In this document: positions 20,472 to 32,417 of the stretch, in pieces | Numbering within the stretch: the first letter of the stretch is position 1 | Layout: every line of letters begins with the position of its first letter | DNA from: Rhizopus arrhizus | Taxonomy: Eukaryota > Mucoromycota > Mucoromycetes > Mucorales > Rhizopodaceae | DNA length: 64,000 bases | Direction of reading: 5' to 3' | NCBI GenBank assembly: GCA_024220505.1 | Contig: JAKZZE010000009.1 | Span: 444,001-508,000 of the forward strand | Notes under the pieces: generated by a model | The model's database searches: none | Seen by the model: only the letters and a program-made list of their open reading frames with translations | What the model was told of the DNA's origin: nothing | Program-made: the position numbers and the translations under genes

Positions 20472-20585
20472 TAAACGAAATTTTCATTTAGGTTAGCGAC
20501 ATTTATTTTTCTGGAAACGATATTTGTTTTTTGCTAAACGAAGTTTATTTTCTTTAAACGGACAAAATTTATTAGCCCCACTGTA
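20472..20585. repeat. Tc1/mariner-like terminus with internal repeats
   Basis: The stretch ends ACAAAATTTATTAGCCCCACTG-TA, i.e. a CAGTGGGGC terminus followed by TA when read from the right. Inside it TAAACGAA plus T-rich sequence recurs (20472, 20533 and a variant at 20555). It lies about 120 bp beyond the Fanzor stop and is a plausible right end of the element that carried it. No left partner was found. Confidence 0.45.
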
Positions 20586-21326
20586 CAAGAAACGCGAAAA
20601 TTATTTCATTTTATTGAACTCAGAATGAAAACTTTCATCTCCCATAAAAGAAAGAATCTATAGAATTTTAATGAATCAAATTTATATCAACCAAATTCAA
20701 TAAGAAGTCTATAAGACAAGGTAAAAACACACATTTGAATTAAGAAACATGCATACAGAGTTATATAGCAAGCTGTGTTCTCTATTTTCTAAGGGTTTGA
20801 CAAATTCAATCCCAAATGACACTGCGGTTTTGAATAGCTGATTGTGAATAGACTGACTATTTTTATAACATTTGTATTTTCCATTCTATAAACATTGAAT
20901 AATTGACCTTTAGAATCCAGGGCTTTTATCTTAAATTTATCTCAAGCCTTAACACTAAATGTTATTTAGAAGGACATAAAGTGCATTATGTTACTTGTCT
21001 GATAACAAGAATGCATTAAAAAGCCTGCAACCATATAAAAGATTGAAATAAAGCCACCAGTAACTGCAATTAAGCGACACGCAACTCGTTTTTTGATAGC
21101 GTTGTAGTCTATTTTCAAAACTAAGTATATTTGAACAAAAAAAAAAGACATTCAGTCACAGAACAGCTAAAGCATTTCGATCCGATAAAGACAAAATTTA
21201 TTAAAGGGGTAGTGGACAGCTCGTTTTTCAAAATTTGCGTATATGGCAGATGAAGAAGACTGAAAATTTATTATGCACTTTATAGAAGAATAAGAATAGA
21301 ATACAAGCGTAAAATAATAATGACAA
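20586..21326. other. Gene-free AT-rich stretch
   Basis: No coding frame, repeat or RNA gene that I can support between the transposon terminus and the 3' end of the mannosyltransferase gene. Confidence 0.4.
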
Positions 21327-22530
21327 TTAAAAATAAAAACGTAAACAACTATAACCATTAAAATCAAAGTTTTGCTCTGGTCGGCAAGTGCATTTTGCAT
21401 AATCTGTTGGACAATGGGTGAAGAAATTGGCTACTCGATATCCAACTGTATCCCAAAAATGGATATCTGATTTAGTTAAAAATAATGTTGCACCTAAAGA
21501 CTGAATTACTGGATCGCCCCATCGTTCATAAAATATGCCGTTTGACTCATCCAAATAATTGAAGAATGCCTGATACTTTTCTCCTCTATAAAAGCCAACA
21601 TTAGCAATCTATACAAAACATTAGTTTTCTTATTGTTTTTCCCCTTCTTTTTTTTGGTACCTGGAGATTATTCCATAAATGACAACCATTAAATGCTTTT
21701 GTAAAGGGATCCTGAACAAAACTCCAAAGTGAAGATGAATCCTGATCTGATTTGATCCATTCAGGATGTTTTGCAGCAAAGTCGAGTACAGTTTGATATA
21801 AAGTTGGAATAGTCTCTTTGTATTCATATAAAGCCATCGAGAAGGAAGTTGTTTTGTTATTTTCGAATATGTACTGAAATAGGTCTTGGTTGATAGGACA
21901 AATGTATTCTGTTCCTGCTTCAAATCTCCAAGTAAAATCCAATTCGAGCATCATTGGATGTCTTGAATAGAGTATATAAGTTTTCTTCTCTTTAACTTTT
22001 GGTATAACTCACCTATAAATCATACCAGCCATAAACCTTGATTGAAATCGATAGTCTTCACTTTCTCCAAAAACCATTTGACTCATGTCGATACGTGCCT
22101 GTGCTGCTCGTTCCAAATCTGTCTTGGGATGATATCCATACAAATCTTTGCCTACTTTTTCAAATTTGACAGTTGCCTTGGATAATGAAGCTACTAACTC
22201 CATATATTCTTGTGATAAATCTTGGTCAGTGAAAATAAGATAAGGATAGTTGTGGTTTTTATTAAATTGGTCTTCCAAATTACGCATTGTATAACGTAAC
22301 TTTGTTAATGATATCGTATCATTTTTTACAAATGTAATAAATGCAGCTTTAAATCTATCGTGTGGATACATAAGTGTGCTGGGATTATCATAGTTCCATT
22401 CTGATGTGTTTATCTGCAATATTTGATGTTCTTCTTTTTGATTAAAGTACTGAATAAATAATAGCAACAAGCTTATAAAAATAACAGTTCCGATTAAAAT
22501 AATCTTTTTAAATTGTGTTTTTCCATTCAT
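21327..22530 (-). CDS. GT15 alpha-1,2-mannosyltransferase (KRE2/MNT1 family)
   Basis: A Golgi enzyme that adds alpha-1,2-mannose to N- and O-linked glycans from GDP-mannose. Three exons, 22530-22013, 21961-21661 and 21608-21327, sum to 366 aa. A single signal-anchor helix (IILIGTVIFISLLLLFIQYF, residues ~9-29) predicts a type II membrane protein. Family motifs in order: ESEDYRFQSRFMAGMIYRHP, LDFTWRFEAGTEYICPI (acidic catalytic/Mn region), FNGCHLWNNLQI, then FYERWGDPVIQSLG and the C-terminal HCP. The family is usually about 400 aa, so the stem region is short here. Introns are 51 and 52 nt. The GT15 assignment is firm; which yeast paralogue it matches is not. Confidence 0.92.
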
Positions 22531-23082
22531 TAAAAATAAGCTTTTTTTTTTTTTTTTTTTTTTTGTTTACAAAAAGAAACAAAAAAGGAGTGTAAAGAAA
22601 TTCGGTAAGGCCAAGAAAAAAGCAAGATGCGGAAATTTATTTCCCCTAGAGTTTTTTAATGTCCTTCTCCTTTTTCCTCAAAAACTTAATCCAGATAAAA
22701 GTCCTGTACTACTTTTATTCATTCCTTATCAACCGCCAATTCATGATTCAACAAAATAAATTTGCTGAAAACTTTACTGTGACAATAAAATGAGAAAAAT
22801 TATATTAACCAATTGAAAAAATGTGGTAACCATTTTGGAAACATTAACTTTTTTTTTTTTCAAAGAAAGGCAACAGTCAAAGAATAAATATGAGTGTTTT
22901 ATCCATCCCTGATCGTCTGCTAGAGTAACTTGCAAAAAATATTTAACAATTTGAAGAGCCAAAGTGTCGCTGCCATCAAAAGACTGTCTTTTAACACCAC
23001 ATTTTACTTCTTTTTAATAAAAAAACTGTTGTTGATCCTCCTTTGATAAATATAAATGAAAACAGACAATCTAGTCTAATAT

Positions 23083-23113
<31 letters not shown>

Positions 23114-23324
23114 CTCTTCTTCTTTGTCAGTTTTCATAAGCAGCAAGTATTTTATAAAAGAGCAAGACTACTTGCAATAGTAAATACAGATGAAGCGCAA
23201 AAAGAAGTTTACTTTAGACCTTTCAGTTTAAGAAAGCACATTAACCAAAAAGCCGAGAGTTAAACACAACTTGCTATATGAAAATTGTTGTCAGTCAATC
23301 GAACAAGAATAAAATCATACTTGT
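22531..23324. other. Intergenic, long poly(T) tracts
   Basis: T runs of about 22 (22541-22564) and 31 (23083-23113) nt. A short open frame from 23081 is only the translated T tract. No gene seen. Confidence 0.4.
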
Positions 23325-24600
23325 ATGGCGGTAAATGCTTCAGGCTCTCAAGTGATTCAAAAAAAAAAAAAAAAGATTCATGCTCAAGAAAACTCTGATA
23401 GCAATTTTCAACCTTATATTCAATCTGCTTTTAATTATGCGCCGTCTAGTAATCCATTTGAAGATTTCAAAAAGAAGTCGGATATATTTTGCAATTGCTT
23501 GTTATTTCTCTACATGAATAAGCAAACAAGTATAAGTAATATTAGGCAAAGGAAAGTCTCTCGCCAATAGTAAAAAGACAGCCAAAGCAAAGAGGAATAA
23601 GCATAAAGAAGAAGTATCACACACATCTGCAATGCCTGAACAAGAACAAGGTCTCGTATTGAATCACAATAACACTATAAAATATCATAGATGACAACAA
23701 TGGCAGAGACTTGTATGCTGCAAATATTGCTGCATCTGTTATTAAAAGCTTTAATAATCAAGAAAAGAAGACTTCTAAAACTGTTCAAAAGAAGAAATAC
23801 AAACAAGTGGCTTTTCGGATTGTCAAAGAAGCTCAACGATCATCTACAAAGTCAATGAAATATCTTACTTGCGGTGGAATTGATCATGCAAGATCTTATA
23901 GCTCCAAGTGTCCTTACCATGTCAAGAGTAAGGCAGAAGTACACCAAGAGCTTACAAAATAACTTCAATCATCAAGGCAAATTTGAATAATACCTGCAAG
24001 AATACTAATATGATTCTGCAATTCCAAAACTGGTATCTCATATAACTCAAATCGTCTATGATGGATCTATGTTTGCAACTACTTTTACTTTGATCGCGTA
24101 AAGAACAAGCAAGTTTCTACCGCTATTACTCACAACTTCGCTTAGCAACTTTTCTCATTTTTTATTGGACAAGGAAGGAAAGATGATACAATACAGCAGT
24201 AATAGTTCTGTTTGTGAAAAGAAGCAACTCTGTGACAATAAGCAAAAATAGATCACACTTCTTCCAAATGGTAACAAACCGGCCATCCCTTACAAGAAAA
24301 GGATATTTGTTAATAGTGATGTCTCTTTTTCTGAATCTATAAAAGGGAAATTTCCTGCCCCTATCAGACGGATTACTGGTGTTATAAAAAATATGTCAAA
24401 GGATTCACAAAGGAAAGCTGAACTCATCCATGTTGCTTTGACTTTTACTAGTTATGTAACTAATGTAAAACCAAAAACTTAACAAATACTATTTCAGCTG
24501 GATCAAAATGCTAAAAACGTCACTTTAAAAGTCAGTATAAAGTTTGGTATTGATGTCGGTAGGCATTGATACGCTTACTGACAAGCCGGTCAGACAGCAT
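23325..24600 (+). pseudogene. Degenerate transposon-related coding relic with Cys/His cluster
   Basis: Broken frames at 23325-23570 and 23711-23962, then scattered pieces to 24600 (e.g. LVSHITQIVYDGSMFA near 24030, KRIFVNSDVSFSESIKGKF near 24300, AELIHVALTFTSYVTN near 24430). The second piece ends with CGGIDHARSYSSKCPYH, a zinc-knuckle-like cluster of a kind found near the N-terminus of mucoralean transposon proteins. The order would suit the N-terminal half of a Fanzor-like or similar transposon gene, but no catalytic motif is left, so the family stays open. Confidence 0.45.
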
Positions 24601-25060
24601 TTGTTGACTATGAAATAAAGTAAACCTTGTATAGATGTAGTTTCATAAATCTTATTGTTGATTTTACATTATCCAATTATTATTACAATTGCTGGTAGCC
24701 ATTTTGTGTCCCTTCTTCTCAATGTATTAAAGGGTAAACCGGTCAATGCATAGAAAGCTTTTGCAAATCCAATATAAAGCAACATTATTTGTAAGAATTG
24801 ATATGAGCTTTTTCTTCCATAAAAAAACGAGTTAAATGCTAGCTCTCTTTTGACACACGTCAACCATACACACATAAAAAGGTAAAGGTATATGTCATTA
24901 ATGCTGTTATTTTCCTATTGGTTTTACGCTCATTCACTTTATCTTGATGTATGCGGTTTTGAATGACACTCTCTTTCCTTTCATCACAAAATGAAATAAT
25001 TTAACAAGTATAGTATGTGTATGTAAAAATTGCTTTAATCTCTTTATCGTTTTTTTTTTT
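24601..25060. other. Intergenic
   Basis: No supported gene. This is the 3' flank of the ATP synthase subunit g gene. Confidence 0.4.
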
Positions 25061-25473
25061 TTAGTGGTGGGATTCTTCTTCAGATTTGACGTTGTATCCA
25101 ATCAAGTTCCAGCGACCAATAACTTCACCAAGGAGGAAAAAAGTGTAAATTTCAGCGAAAATAACACCACCCTTTGCAGCATCAGAGAAAGTCAAATTCT
25201 TAAGGTTCTTGATCTTTAAAGCATTTTGAAGGGATTGTTGGGCTTCAGCGAATTGTGCTCCAGAAGGGAAGGTCATACCTTCCTTCTTGTATACTTGTTT
25301 AGCAATTTCAACAGCAACCTTTGTGTTATAGACAACAGGCTTTTGAAGAGCTATTCAGAAAAATGAAAGACATTTCATAAGTATTTATTTTTTTCGAATT
25401 TTAAAGTAGCTTATTATTTACCAAGGAATTTGTTGAGATAAACTTGAGCACTACCAACAAATTTGGAAGCCAT
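25061..25473 (-). CDS. ATP20: Mitochondrial F1Fo ATP synthase subunit g
   Basis: Small inner-membrane subunit of the Fo sector, needed for dimerisation of ATP synthase and cristae shape. Two exons, 25473-25422 and 25350-25061, sum to 113 aa, the usual fungal size. The C-terminal helix carries the conserved GxxxG-like patch and the aromatic/charged end (AEIYTFFLLGEVIGRWNLIGY). The N-terminus MASKFVGSAQVYLNKFL is typical of the family. The 71-nt intron splits codon 18 (GTAAAT donor, AATAG acceptor). The start is the first ATG after the AT-rich promoter. Confidence 0.9.
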
Positions 25474-26019
25474 TATGTATAATGAAAGAATAGAGAGGAA
25501 ACCCAAAAAGTTTTTGTAAAGTGGGGTCCAAAATAGCTGAAAAAATCTATGCGGGGGTACAAATTGAAGTAACCCCTTTTTTCAATTTATGACGCAACAT
25601 CCAGATTTCTTCATCAACTTGTAAGATCAATCAGCTCAATTCTATTAATTGTTATGACTTTTTGATAAGAGAAGCATATGTTAACGGGTTTAACATAATT
25701 TAATGTAATGTGGATAAATTTAATTTATTCACAAGTTGAAATGTCCCTAGAATAGAAACTATTTTCGCCAAAACTTGAAATCTATGTAACACATAGCAGT
25801 ATTATTGGCTTAATGGTAGACAAAGAAGCAAGCAGCAGCCATTCAAGTATATCATATTATCAGAAATTAAGTTACAAATATATTACGTGGCTGTTTATTT
25901 ATCTAAATCTTAAAGTAATCGATCTAAAAACACACTGTTAATGTAAGTTAAAATATTTTGTCAATTCAGATTAGAATCAACTAATTATAAACAAAAGGAA
26001 AACAAAATAGAGTATTCTA

Positions 26020-26050
<31 letters not shown>

Positions 26051-27750
26051 GAGGATATATGTGATCCTGAAATTTGGTAAAAAACGTATATTATTATGGA
26101 CTTATGTCACGATTCATAGTTACCTTGCTTTCAAATGATCATGCTCTCTTCATCTTGTCTTGTAGTTTTTGTGTTAAATCAAAAATGATGGAAAATATGC
26201 TGCTGATAAATTAAATATTTATACCTATGAACATTTAGAAATTAAAACAACTAAAGAACAGCTATAAATAAGCTTAAACAGAATAGACATAATGCTTCAA
26301 ATAATGCTCATAATCGAATACAATCAATAAGCGAATAACTTAAGATAGACTATCTTTAAGTGCTGTTTATAGTTTGTAATGAATAAATAACTTTTGGCAT
26401 GGTCTTTTCTGATTATTATGTGTATAAAGAACATCTGTATTTTTTGTTGTTTTATTTATTGATTCATGGTTGTTTCTCTGGAAAAATAATAATAATAATA
26501 ATAATGAGCAAGCAGTTAGAATATGTAAGCTATACTTTATGCCAAATTGTAGAGCTCCTTGAATTAAATGCAAGCAATTAAGCTTCCATTTTCTCTACAA
26601 GGATCACAGTGCTGCTTCAAGTATAAACTTATCCCAGTAAGCGGCAGGTTCGATCAGCAAAAGCAAAGAGTGAAACGAGACCATTTGCTTACTGATTATT
26701 ATTGTTTGGTGTATTATTACTTGATAAAGCCGTACTTTTGTCAAATATATAACAAATTTTTTTAATCTACTCCATCACCAAGTAGAAAAAAAGCCAACGT
26801 GCTCAAAAGGAACAGTAGTCGCGAATTTTCATGAAGATGCAACGATGGTAAAGCTTTATAATAATAAATTAATATTAGATTTACACACTGTCAAGTCTAT
26901 TCTTATTGCCTATGAAAGAATAAGTCCTGTTCATTGATAATAAAGCAAACTTTGCATATTCCTATGACATTTCATAATATTCCTGTAACCCTCAGAATTT
27001 TGAATCTGAAAACGAACCAGACAAATAAAACCAAAACCAAATGGTAGACCATCAAAACACTCTAGGATTTGCCTCAAAGAATTCAAAGCTATCAAATTTA
27101 TCATAGCGGCAACAGAAAAAATATAGCTCTTTCAAAATCAGCCGTTCCTATTACTTCCCGTTTGTCAACGCTGGTATCATGTTTTGCAAAAAAAAACCTC
27201 AGCCCCTGAGCAAAAGAAGAAACCTAAAAGAGTATAGATAAAGTTCTTCACCCCTAAAGAATGAGGCAAGTTACTCATGTATTTATATAATAACTTGAAG
27301 ATATGTGCTAAAGTGCTCAATATTCTTTTTAAAAAACAATAAAGACACTACATAAACTCCACCAGTTTCAAAAGAAATCATGATCGCTTTTCCCTTCTTT
27401 AATCTGTAAATCTACAAAAATAATAGTTACAAAAATTATTCAATACTTTTATCTCTTTCCCCCTTTTTAAAACGGTCTTGCATTTTTCCTTTTTTTTTCT
27501 TTTTTTTTTTTTTACTTTAAAAGTTTGTTTGAGTTACCCCTTATTATGAGCCTCCTTTTATTTTGACTATTGCTTATGATAGCAATACCAATTCATTCAG
27601 TCTGTTCATTACGCGACTCCTTAAAATGTTAAAAGCACAATTCGAAAGGAGATTAATAATTGATGGTCAATGTTTCACAAGGAAATATGAAAACTTATTG
27701 TTCTAAATTATATGTCTCTTTTCTTTTCTTTCTTTTATTAACACACATAA
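25474..27750. other. Long intergenic AT-rich stretch
   Basis: I see no gene. It contains T runs at 26024-26050 and 27487-27512, and a stretch at 27000-27240 with coding-like but broken composition. Short open frames at 26367-26765 have low-complexity products and no family resemblance. Confidence 0.4.
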
Positions 27751-28525
27751 ATGTTACAGCAACCTCAACAAATCTCAAAATCAATAACAGAAACGTGGAA
27801 TTTATTTAAACAAAAGCGCACTTCTGTTGATCTTTATACTGAAGATGCGGTTGTTGTCTATGTTCCTACTTCTGTAGGTGTAAGAGGAAATACACAGATA
27901 CGCAAATTTTTTTTGCATCCTCATTTCTCTGAAAAAGCAAATCCAGTCAAGGAAACAGCATTTAATACTCTCATGTCAAATGATAGATTGATTGAAGAAT
28001 CTATTTGGTCTGTTCATTTTCATTCTGGTGCTTGTAATTGGCTAGTTCCTGGTGTTGAAGATAGATATTTGGTAAGAATTTTATTTATGAAACCAAAGTA
28101 TTTAAACAAGATAAAAAATAGTTGAATGCTACGGTCAAATTTCATGTTGTAAGTATTTTATAACAATACAATTTTTTTATTTGTAAGCAAACCATGTTCT
28201 ATCGCTAGACAGCTTCAGCTTCTTTTGTTAATGGAAAAATTCAATCCATTCGATATCACTGGGATCAAGCCTCTGTATTGAAGCAGCTAAAAGTTATTTC
28301 AGATAAAGCACAGTGGCCAGTTATTGGCGAACAGCAAGCAGATTCACTCTCTTCACCCAACACTATGCGTTTGAAAAGTATAAATGACCAAGAAGACGAT
28401 GTGCAAAAGGTAAATAGAGACAAGGAGCAAAAGAAAACGCAATCATATCATTTAAATTTTTTTGCTTGCTTGAACACAGACAAACACACCTTCAATCTCT
28501 AATCCAGTTCCTAACCAGTTTCGTA

Positions 28526-28565
<40 letters not shown>

Positions 28566-28891
28566 AGTAACATTTTCAAACTAAAATTTCAGCAGTACCT
28601 GGGAGAGTCTTTGGTCCTGTTGATCCTAAAGATCAAGTGACAAGGCCTGTGCGACTTCCCGAACCAGACACTCCTCCTTTGCGAAACATCTTTGCCTATG
28701 AACCACCTGTTGAACGTCCTTTAGTTGCACCACACCCAAACAAGTTAGGCTCAAGTATCGTATTGGGCCAAGATGAAGGAAGCAATCATAATAACAAAAC
28801 TTCTGCCAACTCATCCAGAGACAGCCTCGGCCCTTATTCTGGTGTAGCTGGTAAGCCTACACCTAGAATTTCCCGTAGTATTATTGGTTAA
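27751..28891 (+). CDS. NTF2-like (SnoaL-type) fold protein, fungal
   Basis: Five exons: 27751-28071, 28122-28148, 28209-28409, 28480-28522 and 28593-28891, together 296 aa. Residues 1-150 look like an NTF2-like domain: an alpha-helical start (ITETWNLFKQKRTSVDLY), then EDAVVVYVPTSVGVRGNTQI and the strand-rich FVNGKIQSIRYHWDQASVL. The remainder is proline-rich and probably disordered, with NIFAYEPP and SSIVLGQ phrases near the end. The biochemical role is unknown; the fold can be a binding module or an enzyme. The last intron contains a ~37-nt T run and ends in a tandem CAGCAG acceptor that could add or drop one residue. Confidence 0.7.
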
Positions 28892-29501
28892 ATAAGAAAA
28901 ATTAACACTTATAAAATGTTTCATGATAACACAGTTTTGTAAACTACAATGCCTTTTGAGGAATCTGTTTTTTTAAGTTTCACGCAGTCCTAAATTGTAT
29001 AAGTCTGAAATCCGAAGAAAACACTGTGTTAGATAGTAAGTACGCCATTCTATGCGACTAATTACTGTCAAGCTCTGTGAGAGTTTACATATTGTTAGTA
29101 TCATTTTTTCAAATTTCGATAATAAGCCCTAGTTATTATAGAAGTTTTGATTTGTTTCGCATTATACACTATACATATTATGTGTTACCTCAATCGAACA
29201 AAAGAAAACAATTCCACTGAGATTCCGGAAAATTCCACACTAAATGAACTAACAAAATGTTGTTGTCACACTTGATGTTTATAAAAAACTTCAATTATGA
29301 AAAAGACAAATGACCCATCACTTATATGCTATTTGACTGAATTAAAGAAATAAACGAAGCTCTAGAGGCAAAGATACTTTAATGATGGAAAGAGCAATAC
29401 CATAATCTGGCTTCCATATATTTGATGGATCTCAAAAAAAAAAAAGGGTTCAATTTTTTGTTCTAGTTTTTATGTAAAAATGTAAATAGTGAGAACAATA
29501 T
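28892..29501. other. Intergenic between convergent genes
   Basis: AT-rich 3' flanks of the NTF2-like gene and DRS1. No further gene seen. Confidence 0.4.
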
Positions 29502-31887
29502 TTATTTTTGCTCCTTTTCGAGTCTTCTTTCTTCCGCTTCCTCTTCCATCGCTTGCATACGTCTTCTCTTTCTTCTACTCATTCCTTCATATTTATCTTT
29601 CTTCTTCTTTTCTGCCTTTTCTTCCTTCTTTGCTGGTTCTTTCACTTGCTTTTTGGCATTCTTCTTTTCTTTTTCAGATTGGAACCAGGTTCTTGCAGGT
29701 CGTGACATAATCTCATCTTGGTGTTTTATCATATTTTCACTTCGCTTTATTTGCATCTCTGCATTTCGTAAGGCTTTTTCTTCCTTTTCTTCTTCTAAAA
29801 TTTCTTTTATCTGTCGTTGTAATTTTTCGACTTTCAATTTGTATTTTTGAACAGCTTCATTGGGTACTACACGGTTCTTGACTTGTGAGCCAGTAGATGA
29901 TGACTTGATGGCCATCTTTAACATCTTTCTATCAGATTCGCCTACCAAAGTAACTGATCTATGTTTAAACAAGATTGAATAAGTATATTGAGAAATTTTG
30001 TTTGTACTTTTCTTACCGTCCATTTCTGCCTGCTCTTGCTGTACGACCCACACGGTGAAGATATTGTGCAAACTGAGTTGGCATGTTATAATTAATAACA
30101 GTTTCAATGCCCTTAATATCTAAACCTCTTGCAGCCAAATCAGTAGCTAGTAAATAGTCTACTTGATTGTCTCTAAATTGTTCCAATGCTTCCAAACGTT
30201 GTTCTTGAGTCAAATTACCGTGAAGTTCAGCCGCGTTTAAGCCCATGAGTCCAAACAAAATCTTCATTTGATGTGCTGCTGCCTTGGATCTGAAAAAGAT
30301 AATAACCTTGTTTTTAAATGATTTTTTACACAATGCAAGCAAAACAGCTGAACGATCTGCTTCACGTGCTTGACGGATACGAACGAACTCTTGAATAAGA
30401 CGCGATGCTGCTTGGTCACTGCGATCAACGAATAATCGAACTGGATTATGCAAAGACATACGAATCAATTGATCTACATTGTCAGTCATGGTGGCAGAGA
30501 AAAGCATAGTCTGTCTTGATTTGGGACAAGATTTGACAATTTCTCCTAGTTCATCAGCAAAACCGTCTTCCAACATACTGTTTATAAGAAATTAGACAAG
30601 TTTATATTTTAATGTTATATACTACTTACCGATCTGCTTCATCCATGACCAAGATTTCACAAGCATCCAAATGGAAACCCGATGTATTACGTACGTGGTC
30701 AATTAAACGACCAGGTGTAGCCACAACCACATCTGGCTTTAGTTTCAATTCCTGTTCTTGTGTCTTTAAACTCAAACCACCCACACACAGACAAAAGGTA
30801 ATATCGGTATAAGCTGCAAACTTGACAGCAGCACTGTGTACTTGGGCAGCTAATTCACGAGTAGGACAAAGAATGAGAACACGCGTAGAAGGGGTTTGTC
30901 TAGGTCTATACAATAAACGTTCCAAGATGGGAATAACAAAGGCGGCTGTTTTACCAGAACCAGTTGCAGCACCACCACAGATATCTTTACCCATCAAGGC
31001 AATAGGAATAGTTTGGGATTGAATCGGTGTTGGCTTCACAAAACCAAGACTAGTGACACCTTTCAAAATAGGGCGAGAAAGATTCATAGAAGTGAAAGAA
31101 GTGTGATCTTGCTTATCAATCTCAGTTTCATCAGCAAAATACTCTTTTTTACGCTAAAAGATAAAGAGAAAATTATGGTTAGTAGGAAAGAACTTGCTCA
31201 AGTCACACTGATCCATTGTAATGTCAATTTCAATAAAGTACCTGCTTTTCAGCTTCATCTTCAACTTCTTCCTCCTCACTATCAGCTTCGATATCCTCAC
31301 CACTTTCATCAGAACTATCTTCCTCTGATTCACTCTCAGAAGAATCTTCTTCACTTTCATCCTCTTCTTCTTTCATTTTTGCTCCACCGCCAAAACCGTC
31401 AAGAGCTAAATCATCTTCGTCATCATTATCACTAGCAACAAACTCTTCTTCCTTTTCTTCTTCTTCCTTTACTGGAGTTTTCTTGGACTTCTTATTTTCT
31501 TGCCTCTTTCTGGCAATAATCTCATCAATCGAAACTCTATCTCCCTTTTTGTTTATATGAGTAAATCATATTAACTGAATATCTTTTTTCGTATACCTGT
31601 TTTGCTTTAAGCATATCTTTAGCAGCAGTAAAATCCCAGCCTTTAAAGGCTTTTGCTCCTCCTCCATCAATGGCAAAAGTGAATTCGGTATTGAAATCTT
31701 CTTCTTCGTCAGTAGGTGCTTTTCTTTTTTTATCAGATTTTTGTTCCTTTTTGTTCTTCTTGTTCTTCTTGTTTGACTTTGTTTCGATTACTGCTGGCGT
31801 CTCCTCTTGTTCAACAGGTTCTTCCATGACTTCCTCGGCGATGATGGTATCATCGTCATCGATGGTCATTACAAAGTCATCACTCAT
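29502..31887 (-). CDS. DRS1: DEAD-box RNA helicase, ribosome biogenesis (DRS1/DDX27)
   Basis: Nucleolar ATP-dependent helicase required for 60S subunit (25S rRNA) maturation. Five exons, 31887-31597, 31544-31242, 31153-30630, 30577-30017 and 29958-29502, sum to 711 aa. The N-terminal ~230 residues are acidic and lysine-rich. Core motifs: Q ([11 protein letters not shown]), I (AATGSGKT), Ia (PTRELA), Ib (TPGR), II (DEAD), III (SAT), V-VI ([20 protein letters not shown]). The C-terminal phrase [12 protein letters not shown] and the basic coiled tail ([13 protein letters not shown]) are typical of Drs1/DDX27 and separate it from other DEAD-box proteins. It is transcribed divergently from pyridoxal kinase. 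Confidence 0.93.
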
Positions 31888-32417
31888 TTTGCTTTTTAGT
31901 CAAATGTACTGGCAAGATCTAAAAACTTCAGAAAAAAGCAGCTTTTTTTTATTTTTTATTTTTTTTAAAAAGCAAGTCCAAAAATAGTCACAAGTAAAAT
32001 CTTTCCAAAGATGGAAATCCAGGTATCATTAGTTCCTCTTTACTACTAATCAATTAATACATCATTTTAAAAAATTAGAAAAGAAAGCAATCAAATCCAG
32101 ATATGTCTAAAGAAATCATTAGACTGGTCTATAGTCTATAAAGCATGATTTCCTTGAAGAACAAGTGATTGCTGTTTTCTCTCTTTCTTTAGCAGATTGG
32201 AGCAAATTACAAGCAGAATCCTATAATCTTCTGAAGCTCATAATATGTTGACATAGCTTTAATTCATTCACATAATCTTTAATGGTGTATTTCCATGATG
32301 ATAAGACATCTTTCTCTTTCATCATTTTTAAAAGCCAGCTGTCCCTATTATTTATTTTATTGCCATTATCGTTATTACTTTTTTCTTCTTCTTTCCTTTA
32401 TCTTCTATATATTTTTC
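31888..32417. promoter_or_regulatory. Divergent promoter region DRS1 / pyridoxal kinase
   Basis: 530 bp between the two start codons. Pyrimidine-rich tracts lead into both starts; no specific operator was recognised. Confidence 0.4.

Noticed and set aside
23081..23263. 60-codon frame starting in a poly(T) tract
   Set aside because: The start is an artefact of the T run (poly-Phe) and nothing downstream is recognisable.
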